Notes under the pieces: model-generated
What the model saw: only the letters and a program-made list of their open reading frames with translations
Database searches by the model: none
Told to the model about the DNA's origin: nothing
Shown: positions 1 to 6,110 of the stretch, one piece after another
Numbering within the stretch: the first letter of the stretch is position 1
Layout: the number at the start of each line of letters is the position of its first letter
Translations under genes and position numbers: made by a program
DNA from: an uncultured Actinomyces sp.
Lineage (GTDB): Bacteria; Actinomycetota; Actinomycetes; Actinomycetales; Actinomycetaceae
Length of the DNA: 6,510 nucleotides
NCBI GenBank assembly: GCA_915063485.1
Contig: CAJZDJ010000094.1
Span: 1 to 6,510, forward strand
Direction of reading: 5' to 3'

Positions 1-390
1 TGGGGCCAGCGCTATCTGCGAGTGCTTTTTGGTTGCATTATTTTGGTTTTAGCCTCGATGACGGCCCTGGCCACTCTGCCTAAGCTGGGTTTAGATGCCT
101 GGGGTGGGCTGCTGTTAATAATCCTGGTGAGCGCGTCTTTGGCGGTGCAGCGGTGGCTGATTTACCCGGCTTGTCACGGAGCTATTGATACCCGCGTGCC
201 GCCGTGGCTGGTTAACTGGCAGCGCGCTCAGAGTGCTTTGGCTAATGCCCTGGCCCGCTTTGTGGTGTTGGGTGTGGCCGCACTGGCGGTTGAATTTAGT
301 TTCAGGTCGCTGCTAATGGCGCTGTTTGTGTTCTATCTGTGGGTATTTATGCTGGTTATGGTGCGTATGCCCCGTGAACTACGCATGTGA
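1..390 (+). CDS. 3' part of a multi-pass membrane protein gene, function unknown
   Basis: The frame is open from the first base of the window (Trp-Gly-Gln-Arg...) to a TGA at 388-390. The GTG at 22 is therefore probably internal, and the true start probably lies to the left. The 129 visible residues hold about four hydrophobic segments, near residues 8-27, 34-51, 84-104 and 104-121. They are separated by a polar stretch (about residues 52-83) with Arg, His, Asp and Trp-rich pieces such as VPPWLVNWQRAQ. The protein ends in a short basic tail (RMPRELRM). I see no catalytic or ligand motif and do not recognise the family. It is an integral membrane protein by composition only. The next gene on this strand is 262 bp away, and a strong hairpin lies between them, so co-transcription is doubtful. 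Confidence 0.7.
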   Translation, partial: WGQRYLRVLFGCIILVLASMTALATLPKLGLDAWGGLLLIILVSASLAVQRWLIYPACHGAIDTRVPPWLVNWQRAQSALANALARFVVLGVAALAVEFSFRSLLMALFVFYLWVFMLVMVRMPRELRM

Positions 391-397
391 ACTGCCA

Positions 398-471
398 GCG
401 ACGACGCCGGTACGCATGCGACGACGCCGGTCGGTTACTGTGGGCCGGCTGTGGCGCCGTCGTCGTACGCG
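398..471 (+). repeat. 14-bp direct repeat pair within an extended hairpin
   Basis: GCGACGACGCCGGT occurs at 398-411 and again at 418-431, a 20-bp period. A complementary arm CGTCGTCG lies at 458-465. The second copy can fold with it: 417-425 pairs with 459-467, 426-432 pairs with 443-449 (loop 433-442), and 413-415 pairs with 469-471 outside one mismatch. That gives about 19 base pairs including two G-U pairs. The first copy could compete for the same arm. No U-run follows, so it is not a classical intrinsic terminator. It lies just after the membrane gene and may form the 3' end of that transcript. Confidence 0.5.
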
Positions 472-503
472 AACCGTGCAGCTGGGACCTACTTCCCAAA
501 AAG

Positions 504-530
504 TTGCACGAACTCTCCCGCGAGCATAAT
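504..530 (+). promoter_or_regulatory. weak candidate promoter for the alcohol dehydrogenase gene
   Basis: TTGCAC (504-509) and CATAAT (525-530, five of six to the -10 consensus) are separated by only 15 bp. The -10 is good, but the spacing is short and the -35 matches in only three positions. It would give a leader of about 115 nt. That leader contains a small hairpin, GCACC-GGCA-GGTGC at 605-618, and the 8-bp palindrome ATACGTAT at 624-631. No better promoter was found between 391 and 652. Confidence 0.3.
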
Positions 531-652
531 TGATAGCGCAAATCCTCAATTTCGAGACCATATGTCACGACAAATCGGGGTTGGTGGGGTAGGCTAAACC
601 CATTGCACCGGCAGGTGCCCAAAATACGTATCACACAGAGAGGTGGGCCGTA

Positions 653-1798
653 ATGGCCAACGAGAGCGTCGTGGAGATCCCCGAAACTATGCGTGCTGCA
701 GTGCTGCGCGACCCGCAGGTAGGCCTTCAGGTAGAGACCATTAAGACCCCGCGTCCGGGTTTCGGTGAGGTGCTGGTTAAGGTTAGCGGTTGCGGTCTGT
801 GCCACTCTGACCTGCACGTTATTGGCGGCGCCATTGCTTTTCCGCTGCCCGCAGTGCTCGGCCACGAAGTAGCTGGCCAGATCGTTGAGGTGGGCCCGGG
901 TAACGAGTTCACCGATCTAGAGGTTGGCCAGCAAGTTGCCGGTGGCTTCCTAATGCCTTGCGGCCGCTGCCACCACTGCAACTCCGGCCACGACGAGCTA
1001 TGCGAGCCCTTCTTTGAGCTAAACCGCCTAAAGGGCGTGCTCTACGACGGCAAGACCCGCCTAGAGTCCCTCGACGGCGAGCCCATCTACATGTACTCCA
1101 TGGGTGGTCTGGCTGAGTACGCCGTAATCCCCGCCACCGCCGTGGCCCCCGTGCCCGACAGTGTTGACCCGGTTACCTCCGCCATCCTGGGCTGCGCCGC
1201 CATGACCGGTTACGGTGCTGTGCGTCGTGGCGCTGACCTGCGCTTCGGTGAGACCGTAGCCGTGGTCGCCACTGGCGGTGTGGGTTCCAACATTTGCCAG
1301 ATCGCTAACGCTTTCGGTGCTCGTCAGGTAATCGCCATTGACGTCGACGACGATAAACTCGAAGCCGTCAAGAAGTTCGGCGCCACCGCTGTGGTCAACT
1401 CCGTCAAGCAGAACGCTCGCGAAGAGGTTCTCAAGCTCACCGACGGCAAGGGTGTAGATGTGGCTTTCGAAGCCCTGGGTATTCCCGCCACCTGGGCCAC
1501 CGCCATGGACGTACTGGCCGACGGCGGTCGCATGGTTCCGATCGGCCTGGGTGCCGGCCGCCAGACCGCTGACGTTGAGATCAACCGTACTGTGCGCCGC
1601 AGCCAGAAGATCCTGGGTTCCTACGGTGCTCGCACCCGTCAGGACCTGCCGGCCGTGGTAGACCTCGCCGCCCGTGGCGTAATCGACTACAACGACCTGG
1701 TCACCCGCCGCTACAAGCTGGAGGACGTAGCCGAGGGCTACGAGGCTCTGCGTAACCGCGAAGTTCAAGGTCGCGCCGTTGTGGACATGTCTCTGTGA
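653..1798 (+). CDS. zinc-dependent, NAD-type alcohol dehydrogenase (MDR family)
   Basis: A 381-residue medium-chain dehydrogenase, a full-length member of the zinc alcohol dehydrogenase family that interconverts alcohols and aldehydes or ketones in the cytoplasm. Catalytic zinc ligands are visible: Cys50 in GCGLCHSDLH, His71-Glu72 in LGHE, and Cys181 in LGCAAMTGYGA. The structural zinc lobe has all four cysteines (103, 106, 109, 117). The Rossmann turn is ATGGVGSN (206-213), with Ala replacing the first glycine of the usual GxGGVG. Asp230 ends the second strand (VIAID), which in this family favours NAD over NADP. The lobe is followed by a longer segment (about 119-150) before the chain returns to the catalytic domain, which may mark a subfamily. 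The ATG at 653 has AGAGAGG at 637-643, nine bases upstream. The gene stands alone and ends at its own terminator. The substrate cannot be read from sequence. Confidence 0.95.
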   Translation: MANESVVEIPETMRAAVLRDPQVGLQVETIKTPRPGFGEVLVKVSGCGLCHSDLHVIGGAIAFPLPAVLGHEVAGQIVEVGPGNEFTDLEVGQQVAGGFLMPCGRCHHCNSGHDELCEPFFELNRLKGVLYDGKTRLESLDGEPIYMYSMGGLAEYAVIPATAVAPVPDSVDPVTSAILGCAAMTGYGAVRRGADLRFGETVAVVATGGVGSNICQIANAFGARQVIAIDVDDDKLEAVKKFGATAVVNSVKQNAREEVLKLTDGKGVDVAFEALGIPATWATAMDVLADGGRMVPIGLGAGRQTADVEINRTVRRSQKILGSYGARTRQDLPAVVDLAARGVIDYNDLVTRRYKLEDVAEGYEALRNREVQGRAVVDMSL

Positions 1799-1802
1799 CG
1801 TT

Positions 1803-1824
1803 TTTAGCTTGTTAACAAGCTAAA
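1803..1824. promoter_or_regulatory. perfect 22-bp palindrome centred on GTTAAC
   Basis: Each half is 11 bp (TTTAGCTTGTT and its complement) with no spacer, starting four bases after the dehydrogenase stop codon. In RNA it could fold as a 9-bp stem with a TTAA loop, but no U-run follows on either strand. A related dyad with the same TTGTTAACA core (1875-1883, symmetry reaching 1872-1887 with one mismatched pair) lies on the other side of the terminator. The centres are 66 bp apart. It may be a protein-binding site, an RNA end-protecting hairpin, or a relic. Confidence 0.45.
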
Positions 1825-1826
1825 TC

Positions 1827-1857
1827 GTGCCCGGCACATTAAGTGCCGGGCACTTTT
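1827..1857 (+). terminator. intrinsic terminator of the alcohol dehydrogenase gene
   Basis: A perfect 11-bp GC-rich stem (GTGCCCGGCAC, 1827-1837, with its complement 1843-1853) closes a five-base loop and is followed by TTTT (1854-1857). It begins 29 bases after the stop codon at 1798. This is a textbook Rho-independent terminator and makes the dehydrogenase a single-gene unit at its 3' side. Confidence 0.92.
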
Positions 1858-2065
1858 GTATCTTGGCATCTATGTTGTTAACAGCATGAGGGGTTTTGCG
1901 CAGCCACTTCTAGAATCTGGCCATAGGGGAGTGGCTTGGGAGGCAGGCGGTTCTGCTGGGGGTGGTGCGGCTGAGGGCGTTGCTGCTGGAGGCGGTGCTG
2001 CGGGGGAGACGACGGCGTCGTCGTCAAAAATAAAAAGAGTGGTGGGCAGCGAAAGTGGCTGGCAA

Positions 2066-2093
2066 CAAAAAATGACGCCCTAGCCAAGACGTC
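2066..2093 (-). terminator. possible minus-strand intrinsic terminator
   Basis: Read on the minus strand, GACGTC (2093-2088) and GGCGTC (2079-2074) form a 6-bp stem with one G-U pair around an eight-base loop. An ATTTTTTG run follows at 2073-2066. It would end transcription coming from the small membrane protein gene about 190 nt downstream of its stop. The stem is short. Confidence 0.35.
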
Positions 2094-2225
2094 CGCAAGG
2101 GGCCAAACAAAAGCTAAACAAAAAGGACGCTGGAGGCATCCTGGGATATTCAGTTAGGGGATTTACCGCTGAATGCGGGACTTGCTGCTAGCGCGAGTAT
2201 TTACCGGGTGAAGGAAACCCCGGAG

Positions 2226-2269
2226 GGTGGCTGGCGGCGGCTATCTAACTACAGTGGCCACCAGCCACC
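2226..2269 (-). terminator. strong hairpin just after the small membrane protein gene
   Basis: On the minus strand GGTGGCTGG (2269-2261) pairs with its complement (2234-2226). The stem extends by a G-U pair and GGC/GCC to 13 bp, with an 18-nt loop (2256-2239). It starts 11 bases after the stop codon of the small gene. Only a poor pyrimidine tail (CTCCGGGGTTTCC) follows, so it may terminate weakly or simply protect the 3' end of the message. Confidence 0.4.
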
Positions 2270-2279
2270 TGAGGTTTAG

Positions 2280-2525
2280 TCAGCGGTTAAACAGGTTGAT
2301 GCCGGTGTACACACCGATGAAGGTGGCGGCGCTGGCAACTAGGCCGGCGGCGATGGTGATGATGGCGGTGCCGGTGAGGGCGCCAACTAGGGCCATCAGG
2401 ACAACCATGACGGCGATAGCGCCCATGGCCATGATGAAGCTGTAGAGGTCGGCGTCGCGGGTGTCGTTCTTGGCGACGGACTGGGTGGAAGTAGCGGTGG
2501 TGGTGGTCTCGAGTACGGCAGTCAT
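2280..2525 (-). CDS. small two-helix membrane protein, function unknown
   Basis: This gene encodes 81 residues. The first 28 are polar and Thr/Ser-rich (LETTTTATSTQSVAKNDTRD), followed by two hydrophobic segments at about 29-50 and 53-78. Each contains small residues (Gly, Ala) of the kind that pack helices. The short GTLTG-like turn between them suggests a helical hairpin in the membrane. The ATG at 2525 was chosen because AGGAG lies eight bases upstream on the minus strand (CCCCAGGAGATAACGAAAATG). An upstream in-frame start at 2585 would add 20 residues but has no such site. The upstream region has two dyads, one of LacI-operator type. I do not recognise the family. Candidate roles such as a membrane stress peptide or a subunit of a larger complex would be guesses. 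Confidence 0.75.
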   Translation of the reverse strand: MTAVLETTTTATSTQSVAKNDTRDADLYSFIMAMGAIAVMVVLMALVGALTGTAIITIAAGLVASAATFIGVYTGINLFNR

Positions 2526-2559
2526 TTTCGTTATCTCCTGGGGTTTGTATGTATTTGGG

Positions 2560-2577
2560 GAGCTTAGGATCAAGCTC
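2560..2577 (-). promoter_or_regulatory. GAGCTT-N6-AAGCTC dyad in the small gene's leader
   Basis: A perfect 6-bp inverted repeat with a six-base spacer lies 35 bases upstream of the ATG at 2525. If transcribed it forms a hairpin ahead of the ribosome binding site; as DNA it could be an operator. Neither can be chosen from sequence alone. Confidence 0.35.
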
Positions 2578-2614
2578 TCTAGCAAGTTACTGCAATCTGT
2601 TTCAGAAAATCTTC

Positions 2615-2626
2615 CGAAACGTTTCG
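2615..2626. promoter_or_regulatory. LacI-type operator candidate, CGAAACGTTTCG
   Basis: This is a perfect 12-bp palindrome with a central CG step, the usual form of LacI/GalR-family operators. An extra half-site GTTTC lies at 2599-2603. It sits 89 bp upstream of the small membrane protein start. A weak promoter (minus-strand CATACA at 2674-2669, 17 bp, TAATAT at 2651-2646) would place it just downstream of the transcription start, as for a repressor. No LacI-family gene is present in the window, so any regulator is encoded elsewhere. Confidence 0.5.
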
Positions 2627-2660
2627 CGCCTCGCTGTTGATGAATATATTACCCGGTCTG

Positions 2661-2701
2661 AAAAGATTTGTATGCACGAATTATCGTGAGCTGCGGCATA
2701 C
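2661..2701 (-). terminator. probable terminator of the Gfo/Idh/MocA gene
   Basis: On the minus strand GTATG (2701-2697) pairs with CATAC (2674-2670). Inside this, after an eight-base bulge, CACGA (2688-2684) pairs with TCGTG (2679-2675) around a TAAT loop. AAATCTTTT follows (2669-2661). It starts 15 bases after the stop codon at 2717. The bulge makes it less than ideal. Confidence 0.45.
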
Positions 2702-2716
2702 GTCTGCGCACTGTCG

Positions 2717-3763
2717 CTAGGCGGTGTGGCGGGCGTCAAAAAAATTAGGTTTTATTACTGACAAACCTAGAGGGTTGTTCCAATTAAACGGCACTGGGCG
2801 CTCTTCAGTCAGTGACTGAGCGAACGCTTGTGTGATCACTTGCGCAACAATGGCGTCTTGCAGGGTGGCTGGTGGGGTTTCCTCGCTCTCAAGAGCACTC
2901 AGGAAACCCTCTAGAGAACTGGCAAAAATCGGGGTGATACGCTCATGCCAATCGGCATCCACATAGCGTTTTACTGAGCGTTGGGTCTGGTGCAGGCGCA
3001 GTGCCACGCTAGAACCACGTTGGGTTTCGGCGGCAGCAAAGGCACCGCGCGCACTTACTCGCTCGTCATAGCTCAAGCCGTCACGCATGGAGGCGTCCAA
3101 CTGGCACAGGGCGCCGTTGGCAAACCGCAGCGTGGCCACGCAGGTATTGATGGGGGAGTTGGGTGCATCTTCAAGCCGACTGGAGGCTGCGTAAATATCT
3201 ACCGGCAGGCTGTTAAGTAGCCAGGTGGCCAGGTCAAAGAAGTGAAATAGGCGCTCACGCAGGCGGGCCTGGCGGTGTCCATAATTCTCAAAGGGGGATA
3301 GAGAAATGCCGCGTGAAGAGATCTGCAACAGCTCAATGTCTCCCAAAGAGTCATCACAAATGCAGGTGCGCAGCTGAATGTAGTTGGGCGCAAAGCGCCG
3401 GCACAGATCTGGCATAGCTAGCAGGTGTGCATCGGTGAAGCGCTTGACGTAATCGTTGCCGCTAAGTGCCGAAGTGGTCAGAGGCATCTCAACCAGTACA
3501 GGCTTTTGGTGCTCTAACGCGAGATCGAGTAGTTCGGCATGGGAGTCAGTGGTGGACGCGATAATTACCGCATCCACGCTGGGATCGGCAAAAACCTGGC
3601 GGGCGCTAGAGGCGGCAATGCCGTGATATTTGCGCGCAGTTAGTTTAGCCAGCTCGCTCTGGGGGTCAAATACCCAGCTCAGTTCTGCGTGCGGGTGCAC
3701 GGCTAGGTTGGCAGCGTGGAGATTCCCAATGAAGCCTGCACCCAAAAGCGCGACGGTTGCCAT
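2717..3763 (-). CDS. Gfo/Idh/MocA-family oxidoreductase with EMP in place of EKP
   Basis: This is a 348-residue protein of the glucose-fructose oxidoreductase / inositol dehydrogenase / MocA family, whose members oxidise sugars or inositols with NAD(P) in the cytoplasm. The N-terminal Rossmann fold carries GAGFIG (8-13). The helix after it, the VIIASTTDSH stretch (67-75) and the CRRFAPNY motif (121-128) are typical. Asp33 in VFDP suggests NAD. The C-terminal half holds His174 and Asp177 in LFHFFDLATWLL and a YDERVSARGAFAAAE strand like inositol dehydrogenases. Oddities: the near-invariant catalytic Lys of the EKP motif is Met93 (VEMP), and the usual Asp four residues before the active-site His is Glu170. 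The ATG at 3763 has AAAGGAT nine bases upstream; a start at 3844 would add an unrelated 27-residue tail before the fold. It could be an active enzyme with altered chemistry or a cofactor-binding protein. The substrate is unknown. Confidence 0.9.
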   Translation of the reverse strand: MATVALLGAGFIGNLHAANLAVHPHAELSWVFDPQSELAKLTARKYHGIAASSARQVFADPSVDAVIIASTTDSHAELLDLALEHQKPVLVEMPLTTSALSGNDYVKRFTDAHLLAMPDLCRRFAPNYIQLRTCICDDSLGDIELLQISSRGISLSPFENYGHRQARLRERLFHFFDLATWLLNSLPVDIYAASSRLEDAPNSPINTCVATLRFANGALCQLDASMRDGLSYDERVSARGAFAAAETQRGSSVALRLHQTQRSVKRYVDADWHERITPIFASSLEGFLSALESEETPPATLQDAIVAQVITQAFAQSLTEERPVPFNWNNPLGLSVIKPNFFDARHTA

Positions 3764-3906
3764 TGGGCTAATCCTTTCTGCTAGTGGTTGTAAATAGACG
3801 TCGCAGTATTGAGGCAGGTGGAGGCTAAATGAATTAACGACCACGATTTTGAGGTTGGTTACAAGATCAGGGGCTGTGCTGATGCTGTGAAGCCCGCCTC
3901 ACTAAA

Positions 3907-3935
3907 ATTATTTATCTGCCAGTTTTCCTTGTCAA
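3907..3935 (-). promoter_or_regulatory. promoter of the Gfo/Idh/MocA gene
   Basis: On the minus strand a perfect TTGACA (3935-3930) is followed after 17 bp by AATAAT (3912-3907), five of six to consensus. The predicted leader is about 135 nt. Just downstream of the start, GTGA-N8-TCAC arms (3885-3900) might bind a regulator. The same -35 bases read TTGTCA on the plus strand (3929-3934) with TATCTG 17 bp further on (3952-3957), a weaker candidate toward guaA. Confidence 0.55.
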
Positions 3936-4136
3936 TGCGCCAAAAAGTCCGTATCTGTAGGGAGCTGCCAAGGGGAGTGCCGCAAGCCGTCGTGGCCTGC
4001 ATTCTTATGTAAAGCCTATAAATCGAAGGTGGAAAACTTCTATTTTAATAGCTCTTGATTTTGCAAGAAATTGCAACTCAGCGGGTAGGTTTTGGGAGTT
4101 TTGGGTGGTTGCGGCGTCGGCTGTGGGGAAGCAGAA
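3936..4136 (+). promoter_or_regulatory. guaA upstream region with candidate promoter elements
   Basis: No gene is seen between the divergent promoter and the repeats before guaA. A good -10 hexamer, TATAAA, lies at 4017-4022, but its -35 is poor. Two TTGCAA hexamers, each self-complementary, stand 10 bp apart at 4061-4066 and 4071-4076, one helical turn, as paired protein half-sites often do. The AT-rich block 4017-4076 is the most promoter-like part, but I cannot fix the start of guaA transcription. Confidence 0.3.
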
Positions 4137-4211
4137 CAAGCGGAACTTACGCCCTGAGCAGGAGAGGCGTGGTGCCAGTGGGGGAGTAAGGCAAGCGAAA
4201 CTTACACCCTG
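4137..4211 (+). repeat. 20-bp repeat pair, 55 bp apart, upstream of guaA
   Basis: CAAGCGRAACTTACRCCCTG occurs at 4137-4156 and 4192-4211 with 18 of 20 bases identical; both differences are G/A. Flanking G-rich sequence is also loosely alike (GTGGGGAAG and GTGGGGGAG before the two copies), which suggests a decayed tandem duplication of a unit of about 55 bp. A third, weak trace may run to about 4262 (GGCGTCGG...GGGGCTGAAAACTT). The second copy ends 69 bp before the guaA start, so the pair lies in its leader or promoter. Confidence 0.6.
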
Positions 4212-4280
4212 GGGTGGAGGCGAGCGACGGCGTCGGGCACGGGGCTGAAAACTTTAGCGGCGGGCAGGTAACCTAAGAAG

Positions 4281-5867
4281 GTGACCGATTCTGTAAGCCC
4301 CGCCGGCGGCCCCAAGCCGGTTCTTGTGGTGGACTTCGGTGCCCAGTACGCGCAGCTAATTGCTAGACGTGTACGTGAGGCCAAGGTCTACTCCGAGATC
4401 GTCCCGCACACCATGAGCGTCGCCGACATGCTGGCCAAAGAGCCGGCGGCGATTATTCTTTCCGGCGGTCCTTCCTCGGTTTATCAGGAAGGCGCCCCCA
4501 GCGTAGACCCGGCCATTTTCGATGCTGGCGTTCCGATCTTGGGTATCTGCTACGGCTTCCAAACCATGGCGCAGGGCCTGGGCGGGCGCGTGGGCCGCAC
4601 CGGCACCCGCGAGTATGGGCACACTCCCGCTGAGGTGGACTCCAACTCCTGCCTGTTCGCCTCCACCCCCGCAAACCAGGTGGTGTGGATGAGTCACGGC
4701 GACTCGGTGCAGTCCGCCCCTGAAGGCTTTGTGGTTACCGCTTCCACCGCTGAGACCCCCGTGGCCGCTTTTGAAGACCGCAGCCGCCGGCTGTTCGGTA
4801 TGCAGTGGCACCCTGAGGTGCTGCACAGCGAGTTCGGTCAGCGTGCCCTGGAGCATTTCCTTTACGACGGCGCCGGCTTGGCTGCCGACTGGACGCCCGG
4901 CAACATCATTGATGAGCAGGTTGAACGCATCCGCGAGCAGGTGGGTGACGCCCACGTAATCTGTGGCCTAAGCGGTGGCGTAGACTCCTCCGTGGCCGCC
5001 GCGCTGGTACACAAGGCCATTGGTGACCAGCTCACCTGCATCTTTGTGGACCACGGCCTGCTGCGCGCCGGTGAACGCGAACAGGTTGAGCACGACTACG
5101 CCGAGGGCATGGGTATCCGCGTAATCACCGTGGATGAAACCGAGCGTTTCCTTAGCGCCCTGGCTGGGGTAACCGACCCCGAAACCAAGCGCAAGATCAT
5201 TGGCCGCGAATTCATTCGCTCCTTCGAGGCGGCTCAGCGCCGCGTCATTGAGGAGGTTGGCGCTGCCGGTGGTGAGATTAAGTTCCTGGTGCAGGGCACG
5301 CTCTACCCCGACGTCGTCGAATCCGGCGGCGGCGAGGGTGCAGCCAACATCAAGAGTCACCACAACGTGGGCGGCCTGCCTGACGACCTGGACTTTGAGC
5401 TGATCGAGCCGCTACGCGAGCTGTTCAAGGATGAGGTGCGCGCAATTGGGCGCGAACTGGGTGTGCCCGAGAAAATCGTGGCGCGCCAGCCCTTCCCCGG
5501 CCCCGGCCTGGGTATCCGCATTGTTGGTGAAGTAACCGCAGAAAACCTGCGCGTACTGCGCGCCGCCGACCTGATCGCCCGCGAGGAGCTAACCGCTGCC
5601 GGGCTGGATGAGGAAATCTGGCAATGCCCGGTAGTGCTGCTAGCTGGCGTGCGCAGTGTAGGTGTACAGGGCGACGGGCGTACCTACGGTCACCCGATCG
5701 TGCTGCGCCCAGTTTCCAGTGAGGACGCCATGACCGCCGACTGGACACGCCTGCCCTATGAGGTACTAGCGCGCATCTCCACCCGCATCACCAACACCGT
5801 CCCCGAGGTCAACCGCGTGGTGCTCGACTGCACCTCCAAGCCTCCGGGCACCATTGAGTGGGAGTGA
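4281..5867 (+). CDS. guaA: GMP synthase (glutamine-hydrolysing)
   Basis: GuaA converts XMP to GMP using ATP and glutamine, the last step of GMP synthesis, in the cytoplasm. The 528-residue length is normal for the two-domain bacterial enzyme. The class I amidotransferase domain (about 12-205) shows the triad Cys90 (GICYGFQ), His177 and Glu179 (QWHPEV). The ATP-pyrophosphatase domain begins near 206, with the P-loop SGGVDSS at 231-237. The dimerisation domain carries [13 protein letters not shown] (402-414) and the conserved end [13 protein letters not shown]. All key residues are present. The GTG start at 4281 fits the family N-terminus; the only ribosome binding site is a weak AAGAAG directly before it, with GGCAGG further up. 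The gene is apparently monocistronic, with a terminator about 100 bp downstream. Confidence 0.99.
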   Translation: MTDSVSPAGGPKPVLVVDFGAQYAQLIARRVREAKVYSEIVPHTMSVADMLAKEPAAIILSGGPSSVYQEGAPSVDPAIFDAGVPILGICYGFQTMAQGLGGRVGRTGTREYGHTPAEVDSNSCLFASTPANQVVWMSHGDSVQSAPEGFVVTASTAETPVAAFEDRSRRLFGMQWHPEVLHSEFGQRALEHFLYDGAGLAADWTPGNIIDEQVERIREQVGDAHVICGLSGGVDSSVAAALVHKAIGDQLTCIFVDHGLLRAGEREQVEHDYAEGMGIRVITVDETERFLSALAGVTDPETKRKIIGREFIRSFEAAQRRVIEEVGAAGGEIKFLVQGTLYPDVVESGGGEGAANIKSHHNVGGLPDDLDFELIEPLRELFKDEVRAIGRELGVPEKIVARQPFPGPGLGIRIVGEVTAENLRVLRAADLIAREELTAAGLDEEIWQCPVVLLAGVRSVGVQGDGRTYGHPIVLRPVSSEDAMTADWTRLPYEVLARISTRITNTVPEVNRVVLDCTSKPPGTIEWE

Positions 5868-5905
5868 CACTTTCGAGTAGCTTCCTAGCTGAGTAAAGCT
5901 GACTA

Positions 5906-5949
5906 AGCTGACCCAAATAGCCGGCTAAGCTGATCAAAATAGCCGGCTA
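5906..5949 (+). repeat. two 22-bp tandem repeats after guaA, each with a 10-bp palindrome
   Basis: The units 5906-5927 and 5928-5949 match at 20 of 22 bases and abut exactly. Each ends in the palindrome TAGCCGGCTA (5918-5927, 5940-5949), so the palindromes are 22 bp, about two helical turns, apart. Shorter AGCTGA copies at 5887 and 5897 lead into the array. It lies between the guaA stop codon and its terminator and would be in the 3' end of the message. Confidence 0.7.
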
Positions 5950-5964
5950 GAGTAGCGGGCCCCA

Positions 5965-6005
5965 GCCTCGTCCCTGATTCGTGGGACGAGGCCGGTGTTT
6001 CTTTA
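5965..6005 (+). terminator. intrinsic terminator of guaA
   Basis: A perfect 10-bp stem, GCCTCGTCCC (5965-5974) with its complement (5983-5992), closes an eight-base loop and is followed by CGGTGTTTCTTTA. The U-rich part starts four bases after the stem, but the stem is strong. Confidence 0.85.
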
Positions 6006-6057
6006 TTAGGCGAGCGTGGCGAGTGTCAGATCTTCCGCGCTCGTTGTGGCCAATCGA

Positions 6058-6086
6058 TTGATCTGATGCCATATTCTGGCCATAAT
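6058..6086 (+). promoter_or_regulatory. promoter of the antitoxin gene
   Basis: TTGATC (6058-6063, four of six) and CATAAT (6081-6086, five of six) are separated by exactly 17 bp. The start would be near 6093, leaving a leader of under 20 nt before the ATG at 6111. The -35 overlaps a perfect 10-bp palindrome, CAATCGATTG (6051-6060). Confidence 0.65.
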
Positions 6087-6096
6087 TGTGGCTAGA
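6075..6096. promoter_or_regulatory. operator-like inverted repeat over the antitoxin -10
   Basis: TCTGGCCA (6075-6082) and TGGCTAGA (6089-6096) form an inverted repeat with seven of eight bases matching around TAATTG, covering the -10 element. Another TGGCCA lies upstream at 6047-6052. Phd/YefM antitoxins normally repress their own promoter at such sites, so autoregulation is likely by inference. Confidence 0.5.
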
Positions 6097-6110
6097 ATCG
6101 AAGGGGTAAT

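Larger units (their letters stand above)
1858..2279. other. 422-bp stretch without a convincing gene
   Basis: Open frames on both strands here are short, start without a ribosome binding site, and are low in complexity (Gly/Ala-rich one way, Pro/Gln-rich the other). What can be seen is a second GTTAAC dyad (1872-1887), a small hairpin GACGAC-GGC-GTCGTC near 2007-2022, and A-rich runs around 2026-2037 and 2105-2124. ATTTACCG occurs at 2161-2168 and 2199-2206, and ATTCAG/CTGAAT arms at 2148-2153 and 2169-2174. I could not match it to RNase P RNA, tmRNA, SRP RNA or a riboswitch. An unrecognised small RNA or decayed sequence is possible. Confidence 0.5.

Noticed and set aside
356..865. 169-codon minus-strand frame across the spacer and the start of the dehydrogenase
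   Set aside because: Overlaps two supported genes and the hairpin region; the translation has no recognisable feature.
1803..1824. Rex (NADH-sensing) operator beside the NAD-linked dehydrogenase
   Set aside because: Rex sites have TTGT(G/T)AA and its complement with a four-base spacer. Here the halves abut, and the site is after the gene, not in its promoter.
1856..2083. 75-codon open frame, plus strand, Gly/Ala-rich
   Set aside because: TTG start inside the terminator tail, no ribosome binding site, low-complexity translation, and an equally open frame on the other strand.
2199..2240. SRP RNA-like string (TTTACCGGGTGAAGGAAACC)
   Set aside because: Only a superficial likeness to the conserved SRP core; the GGAAGNAGCC tetraloop helix and its partner are missing.
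3764..3844. 27-codon N-terminal extension of the Gfo/Idh/MocA protein
   Set aside because: The Rossmann fold begins right at the ATG at 3763, which has a good ribosome binding site; the extension has none and looks unlike a signal peptide.
3885..3900. CRP-type site in the leader of the Gfo/Idh/MocA gene
   Set aside because: The GTGA and TCAC arms are eight bases apart, not the six of a CRP site (TGTGA-N6-TCACA).
4356..4955. 199-codon open frame opposite guaA, and a 235-codon one opposite the dehydrogenase (1061-1768)
   Set aside because: Antisense frames caused by codon bias of the real genes; no family features in the translations and no ribosome binding sites considered convincing.
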